From Rhodoplanes serenus (GTDB taxonomy: Bacteria > Pseudomonadota > Alphaproteobacteria > Rhizobiales > Xanthobacteraceae), in NCBI GenBank assembly GCA_945893145.1, contig CAMDDZ010000055.1, positions 1 through 36,701 on the forward strand: DNA of 36,701 nucleotides, written 5' to 3'. Position numbers and translations under genes: made by a program. Shown in pieces: positions 1 to 9,917 of the stretch. Below the pieces are notes generated by a model. The model did not search any database, was not told where the DNA came from, and saw only the letters and a program-made list of their open reading frames with translations. The number at the start of each line of letters is the position of its first letter. Position 1 is the stretch's first letter.

Positions 1-144
1 CTTGCGCCCAATTCGCCGATGCGACGCTTGGGTTCCTGCGTGAAAGAGTTCCCCGGAATTGGCCGCGATTCCGCGATTCGGTCACCGACAACTTCCGCAT
101 CATCAATCCAAAGGATTTTCGGGTTGTGACGTGAACGGGGTATA
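1..144. repeat. 144-bp terminal inverted repeat, left copy (IS end)
   Basis: These 144 bases are, by direct reading, an exact reverse complement of 36554-36697; position n pairs with 36698-n and the match stops at 145. Both copies abut unrelated DNA right after the shared TATA, which fits insertion at a TA dinucleotide as known for IS630/Tc1-mariner elements. The repeat encodes a transposase C-terminus (3-134). It is best read as the end of a multicopy insertion sequence that limits the assembled sequence on both sides, not as a telomere-like structure. Confidence 0.9.
3..134 (+). CDS. C-terminal fragment of an IS630-type transposase (partial)
   Basis: An open frame enters from the left edge and ends at a TGA at 132-134. 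The readable part is 43 residues and includes [17 protein letters not shown] and ends [19 protein letters not shown], a tail I associate with IS630-family DDE transposases. The catalytic DDE residues lie outside the window, so family assignment rests on the tail and on the TA target site. The frame ends only about 10 bp before the junction with the dehydrogenase gene, as expected for an insertion sequence with a short terminal repeat. Confidence 0.6.
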   Translation, partial: CAQFADATLGFLRERVPRNWPRFRDSVTDNFRIINPKDFRVVT

Positions 145-1134
145 CCAATCGACGATCTTCGGCACGTCGGTGCGGCCCCTGGCGCCGCCGAAGGCGGTGC
201 CGCGCCAGACCCGGCCGGTGACCAGCTGAAACGGCCGTGTAGCGATCTCCTGGCCCGAAGCCGCAACGCCGATGATGATGCTCTCGCCCCAGCCGCGATG
301 GCAGCACTCCAGCGCTTGCCGCATGGTGTGGACGTTGCCGATGCACTCGAACGAGAAATCCGCGCCGCCGCCGGTGTGATCGACGATCGCCTGCACGACC
401 TTGTCGCGACCGATCTCATCCGGATTGATGAAATGCGTCATGCCGAATTTCTTGGCCATCTCGGCTTTCGCGGGATTGAGGTCGATGCCGATGATCTTGT
501 CGGCGCCGACCATCCTGGCGCCCTGGATGACATTTAGCCCAATGCCGCCGAGCCCGAACACCGCCACATTGGCGCCCGGCCAGACTTTCGCGGTGTACAT
601 CACGGCGCCGATGCCGGTGGTGACGCCGCAGCCGATGTAGCAAATCTTCTCGAACGGGGCGTCCTCGCGGACCTTGGCGAGCGCGATCTCCGGCAGCACC
701 GTGAAATTCGAAAACGTCGAGCAGCCCATATAGTGAAACACGTTGTCGCCGTCGCAACGGAAGCGGCTGGTGCCGTCTGGCATCAGGCCCTTGCCTTGCG
801 TTGGGCGGATCGCGGTGCAGAGATTGGAGCGGCGCGACAGACAGGTTTTGCACTGTCGGCATTCCGGCGTGTAAAGCGGGATGACATGGTCGCCCACTTT
901 CAATGTGGTGACGCCCGCGCCGACCTCGCGCACGATGCCGGCGCCCTCGTGACCGAGGATCGCCGGGAACAGGCCTTCCGGATCGGCGCCCGACAGCGTG
1001 TAGGCGTCGGTGTGGCAGATGCCGGTCGCCTTGATCTCGACCAGCACCTCGCCGGCCTTCGGCCCCTCGATGTCGATGGTCTCGATGGTTAAAGGCTCGC
1101 CGGCCTTCCAAGCAATCGCGGCTCGCGTTTTCAT
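103..1134 (-). CDS. frmA: Class III alcohol dehydrogenase / S-(hydroxymethyl)glutathione dehydrogenase, 3' end cut off by the insertion sequence
   Basis: This is a zinc- and NAD-dependent dehydrogenase that in its family oxidises the glutathione adduct of formaldehyde. Visible residues are catalytic zinc ligands C40, H62 and C169, structural zinc cysteines C92, C95, C98 and C106, the Rossmann motif GLGGIG near 194-199 with D218 after it, and the class III string [12 protein letters not shown]. Homology runs to KIVDWY at residue 331 (position 142); the last 12 residues are translated from the insertion-sequence end, so about 40 native residues are missing and activity is doubtful. GGAGGA precedes the ATG. 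It lies 31 bp downstream of obgE on the same strand. The truncation is seen directly; the native length is family knowledge. Confidence 0.93.
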   Translation of the reverse strand: MKTRAAIAWKAGEPLTIETIDIEGPKAGEVLVEIKATGICHTDAYTLSGADPEGLFPAILGHEGAGIVREVGAGVTTLKVGDHVIPLYTPECRQCKTCLSRRSNLCTAIRPTQGKGLMPDGTSRFRCDGDNVFHYMGCSTFSNFTVLPEIALAKVREDAPFEKICYIGCGVTTGIGAVMYTAKVWPGANVAVFGLGGIGLNVIQGARMVGADKIIGIDLNPAKAEMAKKFGMTHFINPDEIGRDKVVQAIVDHTGGGADFSFECIGNVHTMRQALECCHRGWGESIIIGVAASGQEIATRPFQLVTGRVWRGTAFGGARGRTDVPKIVDWYTPFTSQPENPLD

Positions 1135-1165
1135 CGGCGATGATCCTCCGGGCGGTTCTGCGAAT

Positions 1166-3180
<2,015 letters not shown>

Positions 3181-3195
3181 TGGCTCAGCCCAAGA

Positions 3196-4749
3196 TCAGC
3201 CCATGAATCGTGTCGTGCCGTCGCGCGCGATGCGCGGCAGGAGGTCGGTTTCCCAGGCGAGGTATTCGCTCATGGCGCTGGTCGCATCGCCGGTGCGTTC
3301 ATAAGGCTTGGGCCAGTAGTCGAGCGGCTCGTCGGCCATGCGGGGCTCGGTCGAAAGACGATAGCCGGCGGCCTGCCATGCGGCATTACCGCCACGCAGA
3401 TAGCGCGCAGAGATATGCGCCTCGGCAATGGCGAGGCCGGCGAGCACGCCGTCTTCGGAGGTGAGTATCAGTTCGCCATTCATCGGAATTTTCGTGAGGG
3501 CCTGCGCGAGCCGCGCACGGATCGCGAACCAGGCGCCCGGAATATGGCCGCGGTGGTAGCGCGGGCTGAGCGAGAGGTCGACCACCGTCACATGATCATC
3601 GGCCACCAGCCGGGACAGTTCGGCCGCCGCGATGGCACGGTCCGGCGGCGGCGGATCGCCGAGCACCGGCCGCGCTGGAATGCCCTTCTCGTCGCCGCTC
3701 GCCACCAGCACAAACACATCCTGCCAGCCCATCTGGCGCAGCCAGGACGCGGTCATCACGGCGCGCACCTCCTTGTCATCGATCAGGACGATGCGCGCGC
3801 CGAGCGTGCCGGCGTATTGGTCGGTCGCCTGCACCAGCTGGCCGCCCGGCGCCGAGAGTGCGCCCGGGACATGGCCGGCTTCGTACTCTCCTGGATTGCG
3901 CACATCGAAGAGGTACAGCGTACGCGCGGTATCGGCGCGGAACGTTTCGAGCCGGGCGCGGTCGATGTGCTCGATGTTGTAGCGGCCCGCCACGCGGGCG
4001 GCCGCGTCCTTGGCGCGCGCCAGTGCGCCGTCGGAGCTATCGAGCTTACGCTTGGTCTTGCCGCTGTCGCAGGTCAGTCCTGCCAGGCTCCAGCCCATGG
4101 TGCCATTGCGAAGCGCCACCACCTTATTCGGCAGGCCTGCGTTGATCAGCGATTGCGCGCCGATAATGCTGCGGGTGCGGCCCGCGCAATTGACCACGAC
4201 CAGCGTGTCGGGCGACGGCGCAATGTCGTGGATGCGAAACGCCAGCTCGGCGCCGGGCACGTTGGTGGCGGTCGGAATCGAGACGCGCTGGAATTCGTCG
4301 AATGGGCGGCTGTCGACGATCACCATGTCGGCGCCGCTTTTCATCAGCGCGTCGAGCTCCTGCGCCGAGATGCTCGGCGTGTGGCTGGCGTGCTCGACGT
4401 GCTCGCCGAACGCTTTGCTCGGCACATTGACCCCGGAGAACAGTTCGAGGCCGGATTTCTCCCAACCGGTCACGCCGCCTTGCAGGAAGGCGACGTCGGT
4501 GTAGCCCGCGTGTGCCAGGATTTTGGCGGCGCGCTCGACCAAGCCGTCGTTATCGTCGCACAGCACGATGCGGGTGGATTTTCGCGGCACCAGCGTGGCG
4601 AAACGCAGTTCCAATCGACTTAACGGCACCGAGCGCGCCCAGAGCATGTGACGCTGCGAGAAGGTCAGCTCTTCGCGCAGATCAATCAGCGCCAGTTCCT
4701 GCCCGTCGCCAAGCATTGCCTTGACGGCGAGGGGATCGACGGGGCGCAT
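3196..4749 (-). CDS. Four-domain rhodanese-family sulfurtransferase
   Basis: A 517-residue protein that can be divided into four rhodanese-like domains at about 1-105, 120-230, 260-360 and 370-470. Only the second has a canonical active loop, with C188 in CAGRTRS. The first has a lone C64 in LCDDNDG, the third has Asp where the cysteine should be (about 324), and the fourth has SEDG around 431. So probably one domain transfers sulfane sulfur and the others are structural or bind partners. There is no signal peptide, so it is cytoplasmic. It sits 21 bp downstream of the cupin thiol dioxygenase on the same strand, which suggests a shared role in thiol/sulfide oxidation. The start has a weak ribosome site. 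Confidence 0.93.
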   Translation of the reverse strand: MRPVDPLAVKAMLGDGQELALIDLREELTFSQRHMLWARSVPLSRLELRFATLVPRKSTRIVLCDDNDGLVERAAKILAHAGYTDVAFLQGGVTGWEKSGLELFSGVNVPSKAFGEHVEHASHTPSISAQELDALMKSGADMVIVDSRPFDEFQRVSIPTATNVPGAELAFRIHDIAPSPDTLVVVNCAGRTRSIIGAQSLINAGLPNKVVALRNGTMGWSLAGLTCDSGKTKRKLDSSDGALARAKDAAARVAGRYNIEHIDRARLETFRADTARTLYLFDVRNPGEYEAGHVPGALSAPGGQLVQATDQYAGTLGARIVLIDDKEVRAVMTASWLRQMGWQDVFVLVASGDEKGIPARPVLGDPPPPDRAIAAAELSRLVADDHVTVVDLSLSPRYHRGHIPGAWFAIRARLAQALTKIPMNGELILTSEDGVLAGLAIAEAHISARYLRGGNAAWQAAGYRLSTEPRMADEPLDYWPKPYERTGDATSAMSEYLAWETDLLPRIARDGTTRFMG

Positions 4750-4770
4750 CTGTGCTGGCTTATCGCGCGC

Positions 4771-5313
4771 TTACGTCGCCTGCTGCGGCGTCATCTGGTG
4801 GACTTCGCCACTCTTCAGGTCGATGCGGATGCGGGTGATGTTGTCGAGGTTGGTGCCGGTCACACGCACGAAGCGCGACTTGTCCGGATAGTCGATCGAA
4901 TGGATCTTGCCGTCCTGGTAGATGCCGGCGTGGCCCGGATTGAGCCGGTACTTTTTCTCCGGTGAGAGCTTGGCGTGCTTCGGGTCCTGGCCGTCGTCGT
5001 CGCGCTTCCACTCGATCATGTCGGTCCAAAGCTTAGCCTGGCCGTAGATCGCCCAGGACGCGCCGTGGTCGTGCGGCGGCGAGACGCGGGCCTTGTCGTT
5101 GATGTGGGCGAGGATCTGGAACTTCAGCTCCGGGTCTTCGTACAGCACCTTGAGGCCGCGCGGGGCGTTGTCGCCGCAATACGTCTCGACGAAATCCGGA
5201 TTGTTCAGCAGGCGCTCAAGCCGGGCGCGGACCTCTTCGCGGCCTTTCGGACCAGGATCGCGCTTCAGCTCGGCGCGGCAATCGGCGATGAACTGGTCGA
5301 GGTTATAAGCCAT
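4771..5313 (-). CDS. Cysteine dioxygenase-like cupin (thiol dioxygenase family)
   Basis: A 180-residue single-domain cupin with the iron-binding pattern of thiol dioxygenases: H81 and H83 in PPHDHGASW and H138 in GKIHSID. Family members add O2 to a small thiol such as cysteine or 3-mercaptopropionate to give a sulfinate. The substrate is not fixed by the sequence. GGAGG lies about 6 bp before the ATG. It is the first gene of a likely two-gene unit with the multi-rhodanese protein, a pairing that suggests oxidative sulfur metabolism. It could also be a generic metal-dependent double-stranded beta-helix enzyme. Confidence 0.85.
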   Translation of the reverse strand: MAYNLDQFIADCRAELKRDPGPKGREEVRARLERLLNNPDFVETYCGDNAPRGLKVLYEDPELKFQILAHINDKARVSPPHDHGASWAIYGQAKLWTDMIEWKRDDDGQDPKHAKLSPEKKYRLNPGHAGIYQDGKIHSIDYPDKSRFVRVTGTNLDNITRIRIDLKSGEVHQMTPQQAT

Positions 5314-5720
5314 GGCGGTCCTCCGCGGCAGAACGGTTTGCCTGTGTGGACCGCAGTTTCGCGCAAAAAATCCCGCCGCGCCAGAGGCGCGCAGAATGCC
5401 TCACGTGCGCAAGCGGGGATTTGGAGAACAGAAATACGTCGCCGGGAGCGCCAAGGGCCCTGCCTGACTGATGCGGCCCGTTAGGCCGCTCCCGACGCGC
5501 CGTTCGTGTGGTTGCCGCTACGCTGTGGCCCAAACGGATGCCGCAGCGCTTCGCGGCTTGACTCGCCCGGTGGCGTCATAGCTCGCCTCCGAATTCTGCG
5601 GCGCGGATTGCGATGGACATCCGCGAGGCACCGGAATGGTCCTCCTGCCGGAGCGCCAAGTCAACTCGATCAGCGAAATGTGAACTGCGAGTTCCATCGC
5701 GCAAGCCGTCATTGCGCGCG
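5314..5720. other. 407-bp intergenic region without a convincing gene
   Basis: No reading frame here shows recognisable protein sequence; the frames that cross it are shadows or extensions of neighbours. It should hold the promoter of the thiol dioxygenase gene. Two simple hairpins are visible: CGCGCC/GGCGCG at 5377-5391 followed on the minus strand by six T, and GCGGCC/GGCCGC at 5473-5489 with a 5-base loop and no T tract. Confidence 0.6.
5365..5391 (-). terminator. Possible intrinsic terminator
   Basis: On the minus strand a 6-bp GC stem with a 3-base loop (5377-5391) is followed after six bases by TTTTTT (5365-5370). It would end transcripts from the PaiB-like gene before the thiol dioxygenase gene. 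The gap between stem and T tract is longer than usual, so this is weak. Confidence 0.3.
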
Positions 5721-6359
5721 TCAGGTGCTGAGATTTTTTCCGCGCTCCGCCACCAGCCCCGCCATCACGTCGGCGGCTTCTCCGCGCAATCCGGCAATGA
5801 CGCCGGTGCGATCCATGGCAGGCCGGTTCTGGCTCATCTTCCACTTGCCTTCGATGCGCGCGATCGGAATTTCCACGCCAACGATACCTTTGATCTGCGA
5901 CACCAGATAAGGCTCCGGCGCGTCGCTGACCTTCCACGGCTCCGGAAAGCGTCCTTCGTTGAGATTGGTGAGGTCCTCGACCTGGCGGCGAAGCCAGCCC
6001 GCGTCCTCGATTACGCGCGGAGCGCCCCAGGCGTGCACGACAGCGTAGTTCCAGGTCGGTACGACCTTGCCGGTTTCCTGTTTGGTCGCATACCACGACG
6101 GCGTCACGTATTGCTGCGGTCCCTGGAATACGACCAGGCACTCCTTAACGGCGGCGAACTCCTGCAGTTGCGGATTGGCGCGCGCCATGTGCAAACGCAA
6201 CGTGCCGCGCTCCGAAGCATCGGAGTAAACCAGGCAAGGAATATGATTGGCCTGCAATCCGCCCGGACCCGCGGTGATGATGAGGCCGAGCGGATGGGAG
6301 CGGATGAGGCCGTGCTGGACCTCGATCCGCTCCTCACGGAAGTGCGGCGGTTGATACAT
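5721..6359 (-). CDS. PaiB-like FMN-binding protein
   Basis: A 212-residue protein of the PaiB family, split-barrel FMN-binding proteins named after a Bacillus regulator of sporulation and protease genes. Visible family strings are KVVPTWNYAVVHAWG in the middle and IEGKWKMSQNR near the C-terminus, with MYQPPHF at the start. Length is normal for the family. Its role in alphaproteobacteria is not established; a flavin-dependent enzyme is as likely as a regulator. It lies 28 bp downstream of the GNAT gene on the same strand. Confidence 0.9.
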   Translation of the reverse strand: MYQPPHFREERIEVQHGLIRSHPLGLIITAGPGGLQANHIPCLVYSDASERGTLRLHMARANPQLQEFAAVKECLVVFQGPQQYVTPSWYATKQETGKVVPTWNYAVVHAWGAPRVIEDAGWLRRQVEDLTNLNEGRFPEPWKVSDAPEPYLVSQIKGIVGVEIPIARIEGKWKMSQNRPAMDRTGVIAGLRGEAADVMAGLVAERGKNLST

Positions 6360-6387
6360 CGCATCGCTCCATGCACGGGTGGCGTAA

Positions 6388-6984
6388 CTATGCCACCCGC
6401 TTGGCGTTGCCCCAACTCTTCAACGACGCCCACAGCCCGCGGTCGAGCCGGAAGCGGTCGATCGGCGCCGAGCTTGAAATCGCGCGGATGCGCAGCAGGC
6501 CGGCTCCGGTCCACTGGAAGCCGCACTTCTCCAAGACGCGGCGTGAGGCCGGGTTGGTGACGCGGGCGCTCGATTGCAGCGCCTCGCAATCGAGATCGGT
6601 GAAGGCGTGGTCGATCATCGCGCGCACCGCCTCGGTGGCGTAGCCCTTGCCCCAGTGTTTGACGCCGAGCCAGTAGCCGATCTCGGGCGGATGGCGATCG
6701 ACCTGCGTGAAGCCGCAGGCGCCGATCACCGCGCCATTGCGCAGCGCGATCAGGAATACGGCTTCGCCGCCGAGATTGGCCGTCGCGATGAAATCCTCGG
6801 CGTCGGCCAGCCGATACGGATGCGGAATGCGTGCCGTGTTTTCGGCGATGCGGCGATCGTTCGCCAGCGATGCGACCGTTTTAGCGTCCCCAAGGCGCGG
6901 CGCACGCAGAACCAGCCGGGCGGTCTCGAGGACGGGGATACTTCTCTCTCGGAAGGATTGGGAAGGTATCTCTTGCAACGTCAT
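6388..6984 (-). CDS. GNAT-family N-acetyltransferase (RimJ/RimL type)
   Basis: A 198-residue acetyl-CoA-dependent acetyltransferase. The acetyl-CoA loop is in HWGKGYATEAV, preceded by IGYWLG and followed by NPASRRVLEKCGF, the usual order in RimJ/RimL-like enzymes. The first 20 residues are a non-conserved lead. An AAGGAG sits about 9 bp before the ATG. A GNAT gene downstream of rpmA is common in Bradyrhizobium relatives. The acceptor is unknown; a protein N-terminus or a small amine would fit. Confidence 0.92.
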   Translation of the reverse strand: MTLQEIPSQSFRERSIPVLETARLVLRAPRLGDAKTVASLANDRRIAENTARIPHPYRLADAEDFIATANLGGEAVFLIALRNGAVIGACGFTQVDRHPPEIGYWLGVKHWGKGYATEAVRAMIDHAFTDLDCEALQSSARVTNPASRRVLEKCGFQWTGAGLLRIRAISSSAPIDRFRLDRGLWASLKSWGNAKRVA

Positions 6985-7008
6985 GACACAGGCTCCTTTG
7001 AAATGCTT

Positions 7009-7037
7009 AAGGGGGAGACGACACCCGTCTCCCCCTT
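7009..7037 (-). terminator. Strong hairpin between rpmA and the GNAT gene
   Basis: A perfect 12-bp stem, AAGGGGGAGACG paired with CGTCTCCCCCTT, with a 5-base loop. It lies 65 bp downstream of the rpmA stop. The run after the stem on the minus strand is only weakly T-rich, so it may terminate rpmA transcripts partially or protect their 3' end. Confidence 0.55.
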
Positions 7038-7101
7038 TAAGGACCCTATGGGCCCACCGGTTTGGACAGATGCCGGTGGACCTTTATGGTTTCACCGTCT
7101 T

Positions 7102-7374
7102 CTACTCGGCCGCTGCCTCCGTCATCGGAAGTACGGAGACGAACACGCGGCCTTTAGCTTTGGTATTGAACTGCACGCGACCGTTGGTGAGAGCGAACAA
7201 GGTGTGATCCTTGCCAATGCCGACGTTACGGCCCGGATGCCACTTGGTCCCGCGCTGGCGCGCCAGAACGTTGCCGGCTACGACGCTTTGGCCGCCGAAC
7301 TGCTTGACGCCAAGGCGCTTGCCGTCCGAGTCCCGGCCGTTGCGCGAAGATCCGCCTGCTTTTTTGTGAGCCAT
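7102..7374 (-). CDS. rpmA: 50S ribosomal protein L27
   Basis: A 90-residue bacterial L27 that lies near the peptidyl transferase centre. The start [20 protein letters not shown] is the conserved N-terminal arm reaching toward the P-site tRNA, without the cleavable extension seen in Firmicutes. The body includes [20 protein letters not shown]. It is downstream of rplU with 142 bp between, which contains a small 6-bp hairpin (7408-7424). AGGA precedes the ATG. Confidence 0.99.
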   Translation of the reverse strand: MAHKKAGGSSRNGRDSDGKRLGVKQFGGQSVVAGNVLARQRGTKWHPGRNVGIGKDHTLFALTNGRVQFNTKAKGRVFVSVLPMTEAAAE

Positions 7375-7516
7375 GACTGGTTCCTAAACTCGCTCTCTTT
7401 GTACTCCGATTCCATAACGGAATCATCACACAAATATTGATGTTTGCCTGCTTTGGCAGCGGCGGGCGCAACAAAATGTGCAGGCCGCCGGAATTCCTTA
7501 CTTATTCTTTCGCTCG

Positions 7517-7972
7517 TTACTTTTTCTTGGCGGAGGCCTTGGTCTTTGCCTTGGCCGGCTTCTTCGCCGTGGTCTCGGTATCGCCCTCGTCACTGTCGGC
7601 GGCGGGCGCCGGCTTGGCCTTCTTCACGTGCTTGGGCTTCGGGCCCTTGGTCGGCTTTGCGCCGCCAGTCAGGATCTCGGTGATCTGGATCATCGTGAAT
7701 TCCTGACGGTGCCCGCGTGTGCGCCGCGAGTTCTTGCGGCGGCGCTTCTTGAAGGCGATGACCGTGGGTCCGCGGCTCTGCGCCAGCACCTCGGCGGCAA
7801 CACTCGCACCGGAAATCATCGGTGTGCCGACCTGCGGCTGGTCGCCGCCAAGCATCAGCACTTCGCCGATCTGCACGATCTCGCCCGGTTCGCCCTTGAT
7901 CTTTTCGATCTGAAGCTTCTGGTCCTCGGCGACCCGGTATTGCTTGCCGCCGGTTTTGATCACTGCGAACAT
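7517..7972 (-). CDS. rplU: 50S ribosomal protein L21
   Basis: A 151-residue L21 with the universal start [14 protein letters not shown] and the rRNA-binding stretch [18 protein letters not shown]. The core ends near residue 105; the rest is a tail rich in Lys, Ala and Pro with an acidic break, as in many alphaproteobacteria. It leads the rplU-rpmA pair. The upstream 269 bp to the next gene at 8242 must hold its promoter, but I see no clear -35/-10 pair on that strand. Confidence 0.99.
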   Translation of the reverse strand: MFAVIKTGGKQYRVAEDQKLQIEKIKGEPGEIVQIGEVLMLGGDQPQVGTPMISGASVAAEVLAQSRGPTVIAFKKRRRKNSRRTRGHRQEFTMIQITEILTGGAKPTKGPKPKHVKKAKPAPAADSDEGDTETTAKKPAKAKTKASAKKK

Positions 7973-8162
7973 CGTTCTTGTCCCGCGCTCGACCCCGGCG
8001 CACGAAAATCCGGGCCGGCGTTCTTCCGTTGATTTGTGCTGTGGTTACGGGCGCTTAGCCCCGCAACAAAGCGCGCGGACCTGCCAGCCCGCGCCACGCC
8101 ATGCTTATGGCGGCGAGCGGCAAAACTGTCAAGAAAGGCCGGTTTGGCGGGCTTTGGCACGC

Positions 8163-8191
8163 TTATCGACGCACCGCCCTTGGGCTAGGCT
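8163..8191 (+). promoter_or_regulatory. Promoter candidate of the lipocalin-like gene
   Basis: TAGGCT at 8186-8191 lies 17 bp after TTATCG at 8163-8168. The -10 box is part of a 28-base block (8183-8210) that matches 8861-8888 at 25 positions, upstream of the first Bug receptor gene. The similarity at similar distance from both starts (31 and 33 bp) supports a promoter/leader role. Confidence 0.5.
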
Positions 8192-8241
8192 TTCCGCAAT
8201 CACAAGCGGGGGGCATCCCGCGGGCCGGGGAGGGCGACACC

Positions 8242-8751
8242 ATGAAACACACACGCAGTTTGGCTCGGTTGTTTGCTTGGTCGTTTATGGGGGCGGCGAT
8301 GTCGGCATGGCTCCTGATCGGCCTGCCGTCAGACGCACGGGCGCAGCAAAAGCCCCTAAAAGAGCAGGTCGTCGGCACCTGGACCCTGGTCTCCGGATCG
8401 CAGATCGGTCCCGACGCCATCGGCATGCTGGTGCCGGATGCCAGAGGCCACATGTCCATGCAGATCATGAGCCCGGGCCGGCCGAAGTTTGCGGTTAACA
8501 GCCGCGTGAAGGGCACCCCGGACGAGAACAAGGGTGCCGTGCACGGCATGATCTCCTACTTCGGCCGCTACACCATCGACGAAACCAGCAAGACCATGAT
8601 CTATCACATCGAGCGCAGCTCCTTTCCGAACTGGGACGGCAGCGAACAGAAGCGGCCCTTCACGGTGACCGCCGACGAGTTGCGCTACACCAACCCGGCG
8701 CCTTCAAGCGGCGGGCCAGCCGCGCAGTTGATCTGGAAGCGGGCTCCTTGA
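8242..8751 (+). CDS. Secreted lipocalin-like domain protein
   Basis: A 169-residue protein with a signal peptide (MKHTR, a hydrophobic stretch, cleavage near ARA|Q at 34-35) and one lipocalin-like domain recognisable from VVGTWTLVSGSQ followed by RGHMSMQIM and a SYFGRYTID strand. Such small domains bind hydrophobic ligands, but the ligand is unknown. The ATG at 8242 is preceded by GGGGAGGG at good distance; an in-frame lead to 8101 has no ribosome site and would bury the signal peptide. It is the first of a plus-strand series of exported proteins that continues with the Bug receptors. Confidence 0.85.
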   Translation: MKHTRSLARLFAWSFMGAAMSAWLLIGLPSDARAQQKPLKEQVVGTWTLVSGSQIGPDAIGMLVPDARGHMSMQIMSPGRPKFAVNSRVKGTPDENKGAVHGMISYFGRYTIDETSKTMIYHIERSSFPNWDGSEQKRPFTVTADELRYTNPAPSSGGPAAQLIWKRAP

Positions 8752-8840
8752 TCGCCGCCGGCGTCGCGCGGCCTGAAAGCGCCTGACGGTGCCAAGCATT
8801 CATCGGCCGTCCTGCGTTGTCGCAGCGCCGAGCTTTCGGC

Positions 8841-8869
8841 TTACGGAGCCTTGCGGCTTCGGCTAGGCT
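8841..8869 (+). promoter_or_regulatory. Promoter candidate of the Bug receptor cluster
   Basis: TAGGCT at 8864-8869 with TTACGG at 8841-8846, spacer 17. It sits in the block GGCTAGGCTTGCCGCAACCA, nearly repeated upstream of the gene at 8242. It would drive the five receptor genes as one unit, since gaps inside the cluster are 18 to 56 bp. Confidence 0.5.
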
Positions 8870-8921
8870 TGCCGCAACCAAAAGCGGGTTAAACCCGCGC
8901 GCACACCCAGGGAGGACGGCC

Positions 8922-9899
8922 ATGTCGCGTTTGCGTCTGGCGTTTGGGTTGCTGGCTGCTTGCCTCGCCGCCGCGCCGCTCGCGCAGGCGCAGGACTATC
9001 CGTCACACACCGTCACCATTGTTAATCCGTTCGCGCCTGGCGGCGGCACCGATCTCTTGGCACGCATGGTCGCGCAAAAGCTCGAGCAGCGGCTCGGCAA
9101 ATCCGTCGTGATCGAGAACAAGACCGGAGCGGGCTCGATCATCGCCGCGGTCGCGGTGCAGAAGTCAGCGCCCGACGGCCACACGCTGTTGATGGCGCCA
9201 TCGCCCACGATGGCAGTCAACGTCTCGCTCTACAAAAACTTGCCCTACGATCCGCTCAACGATTTCATTCCGCTCGCATTGCTGGCGCAGACGCCGTTCG
9301 TGCTGATCGTCAATCCGGATCTGCCGGTGAAATCGGTTGCCGATCTCGTCGCCTATGCGAAGGCCAATCCGGGCAAGTTGACCTTTGCGTCGGTCGGTCC
9401 CGGCGTGCCGCATCACCTCTTCATGGAGGTGTTTAAGAGCATGACCGGCGTGCAGATGGGTCACGCGCCCTATCGCGGCAGCCTGCCGGCGCTCAACGAC
9501 GTGGTTGGCGGCCACATCCAGCTGATGTTCTGCGATCTCGGGCCGGCGGCGGGGGCGATCGCGGCCGGCAAGGTGCGGCCGCTCGGCATTTCGTCGACGT
9601 TCCGTGTCACCGAATATCCCAACATCCCGCCGCTCAACGAAGCCGGCGTCCCGGGCTTCGACGCCGTGTCCTGGCAGATGATCGTGGCGCCGGCCAAGAC
9701 GCCGCGGCCGATCGTGGACAGGCTGCACCGCGAACTGCTCAGCATCCTGGCGACGCAGGACGCCAAAGATCAGATCACCAAGAGCGGATTTCTTCCCATC
9801 GACAATCCGTCGGTCGAAGGGCTGCAAGCTTTCGTCAAATCCGAAACCGAGCGTTGGGGCAAGGTCGTGCGCGCTGCCGGCTTCGCCGGCTCGCAATAG
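8922..9899 (+). CDS. Bug/TctC-family periplasmic solute receptor 1
   Basis: A 325-residue tripartite-tricarboxylate receptor-type protein. It has a signal peptide ending in AQAQ near residue 23, then the family start DYPSHTVTIVNPFAPGGGTD, the strings VIENKTGAGSIIA and LPYDPLNDFIPL, and APYRGSLPALNDVVGGHIQ. The APGGGTD loop keeps the Asp that in characterised Bug proteins helps hold the ligand. ATG at 8922 follows GGGAGGAC. No TctA or TctB membrane subunit gene is near, so it is an orphan receptor, perhaps used for sensing or paired with a distant transporter. Confidence 0.95.
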   Translation: MSRLRLAFGLLAACLAAAPLAQAQDYPSHTVTIVNPFAPGGGTDLLARMVAQKLEQRLGKSVVIENKTGAGSIIAAVAVQKSAPDGHTLLMAPSPTMAVNVSLYKNLPYDPLNDFIPLALLAQTPFVLIVNPDLPVKSVADLVAYAKANPGKLTFASVGPGVPHHLFMEVFKSMTGVQMGHAPYRGSLPALNDVVGGHIQLMFCDLGPAAGAIAAGKVRPLGISSTFRVTEYPNIPPLNEAGVPGFDAVSWQMIVAPAKTPRPIVDRLHRELLSILATQDAKDQITKSGFLPIDNPSVEGLQAFVKSETERWGKVVRAAGFAGSQ

Positions 9900-9917
9900 C
9901 AGGCAAGGGAGGGGACT

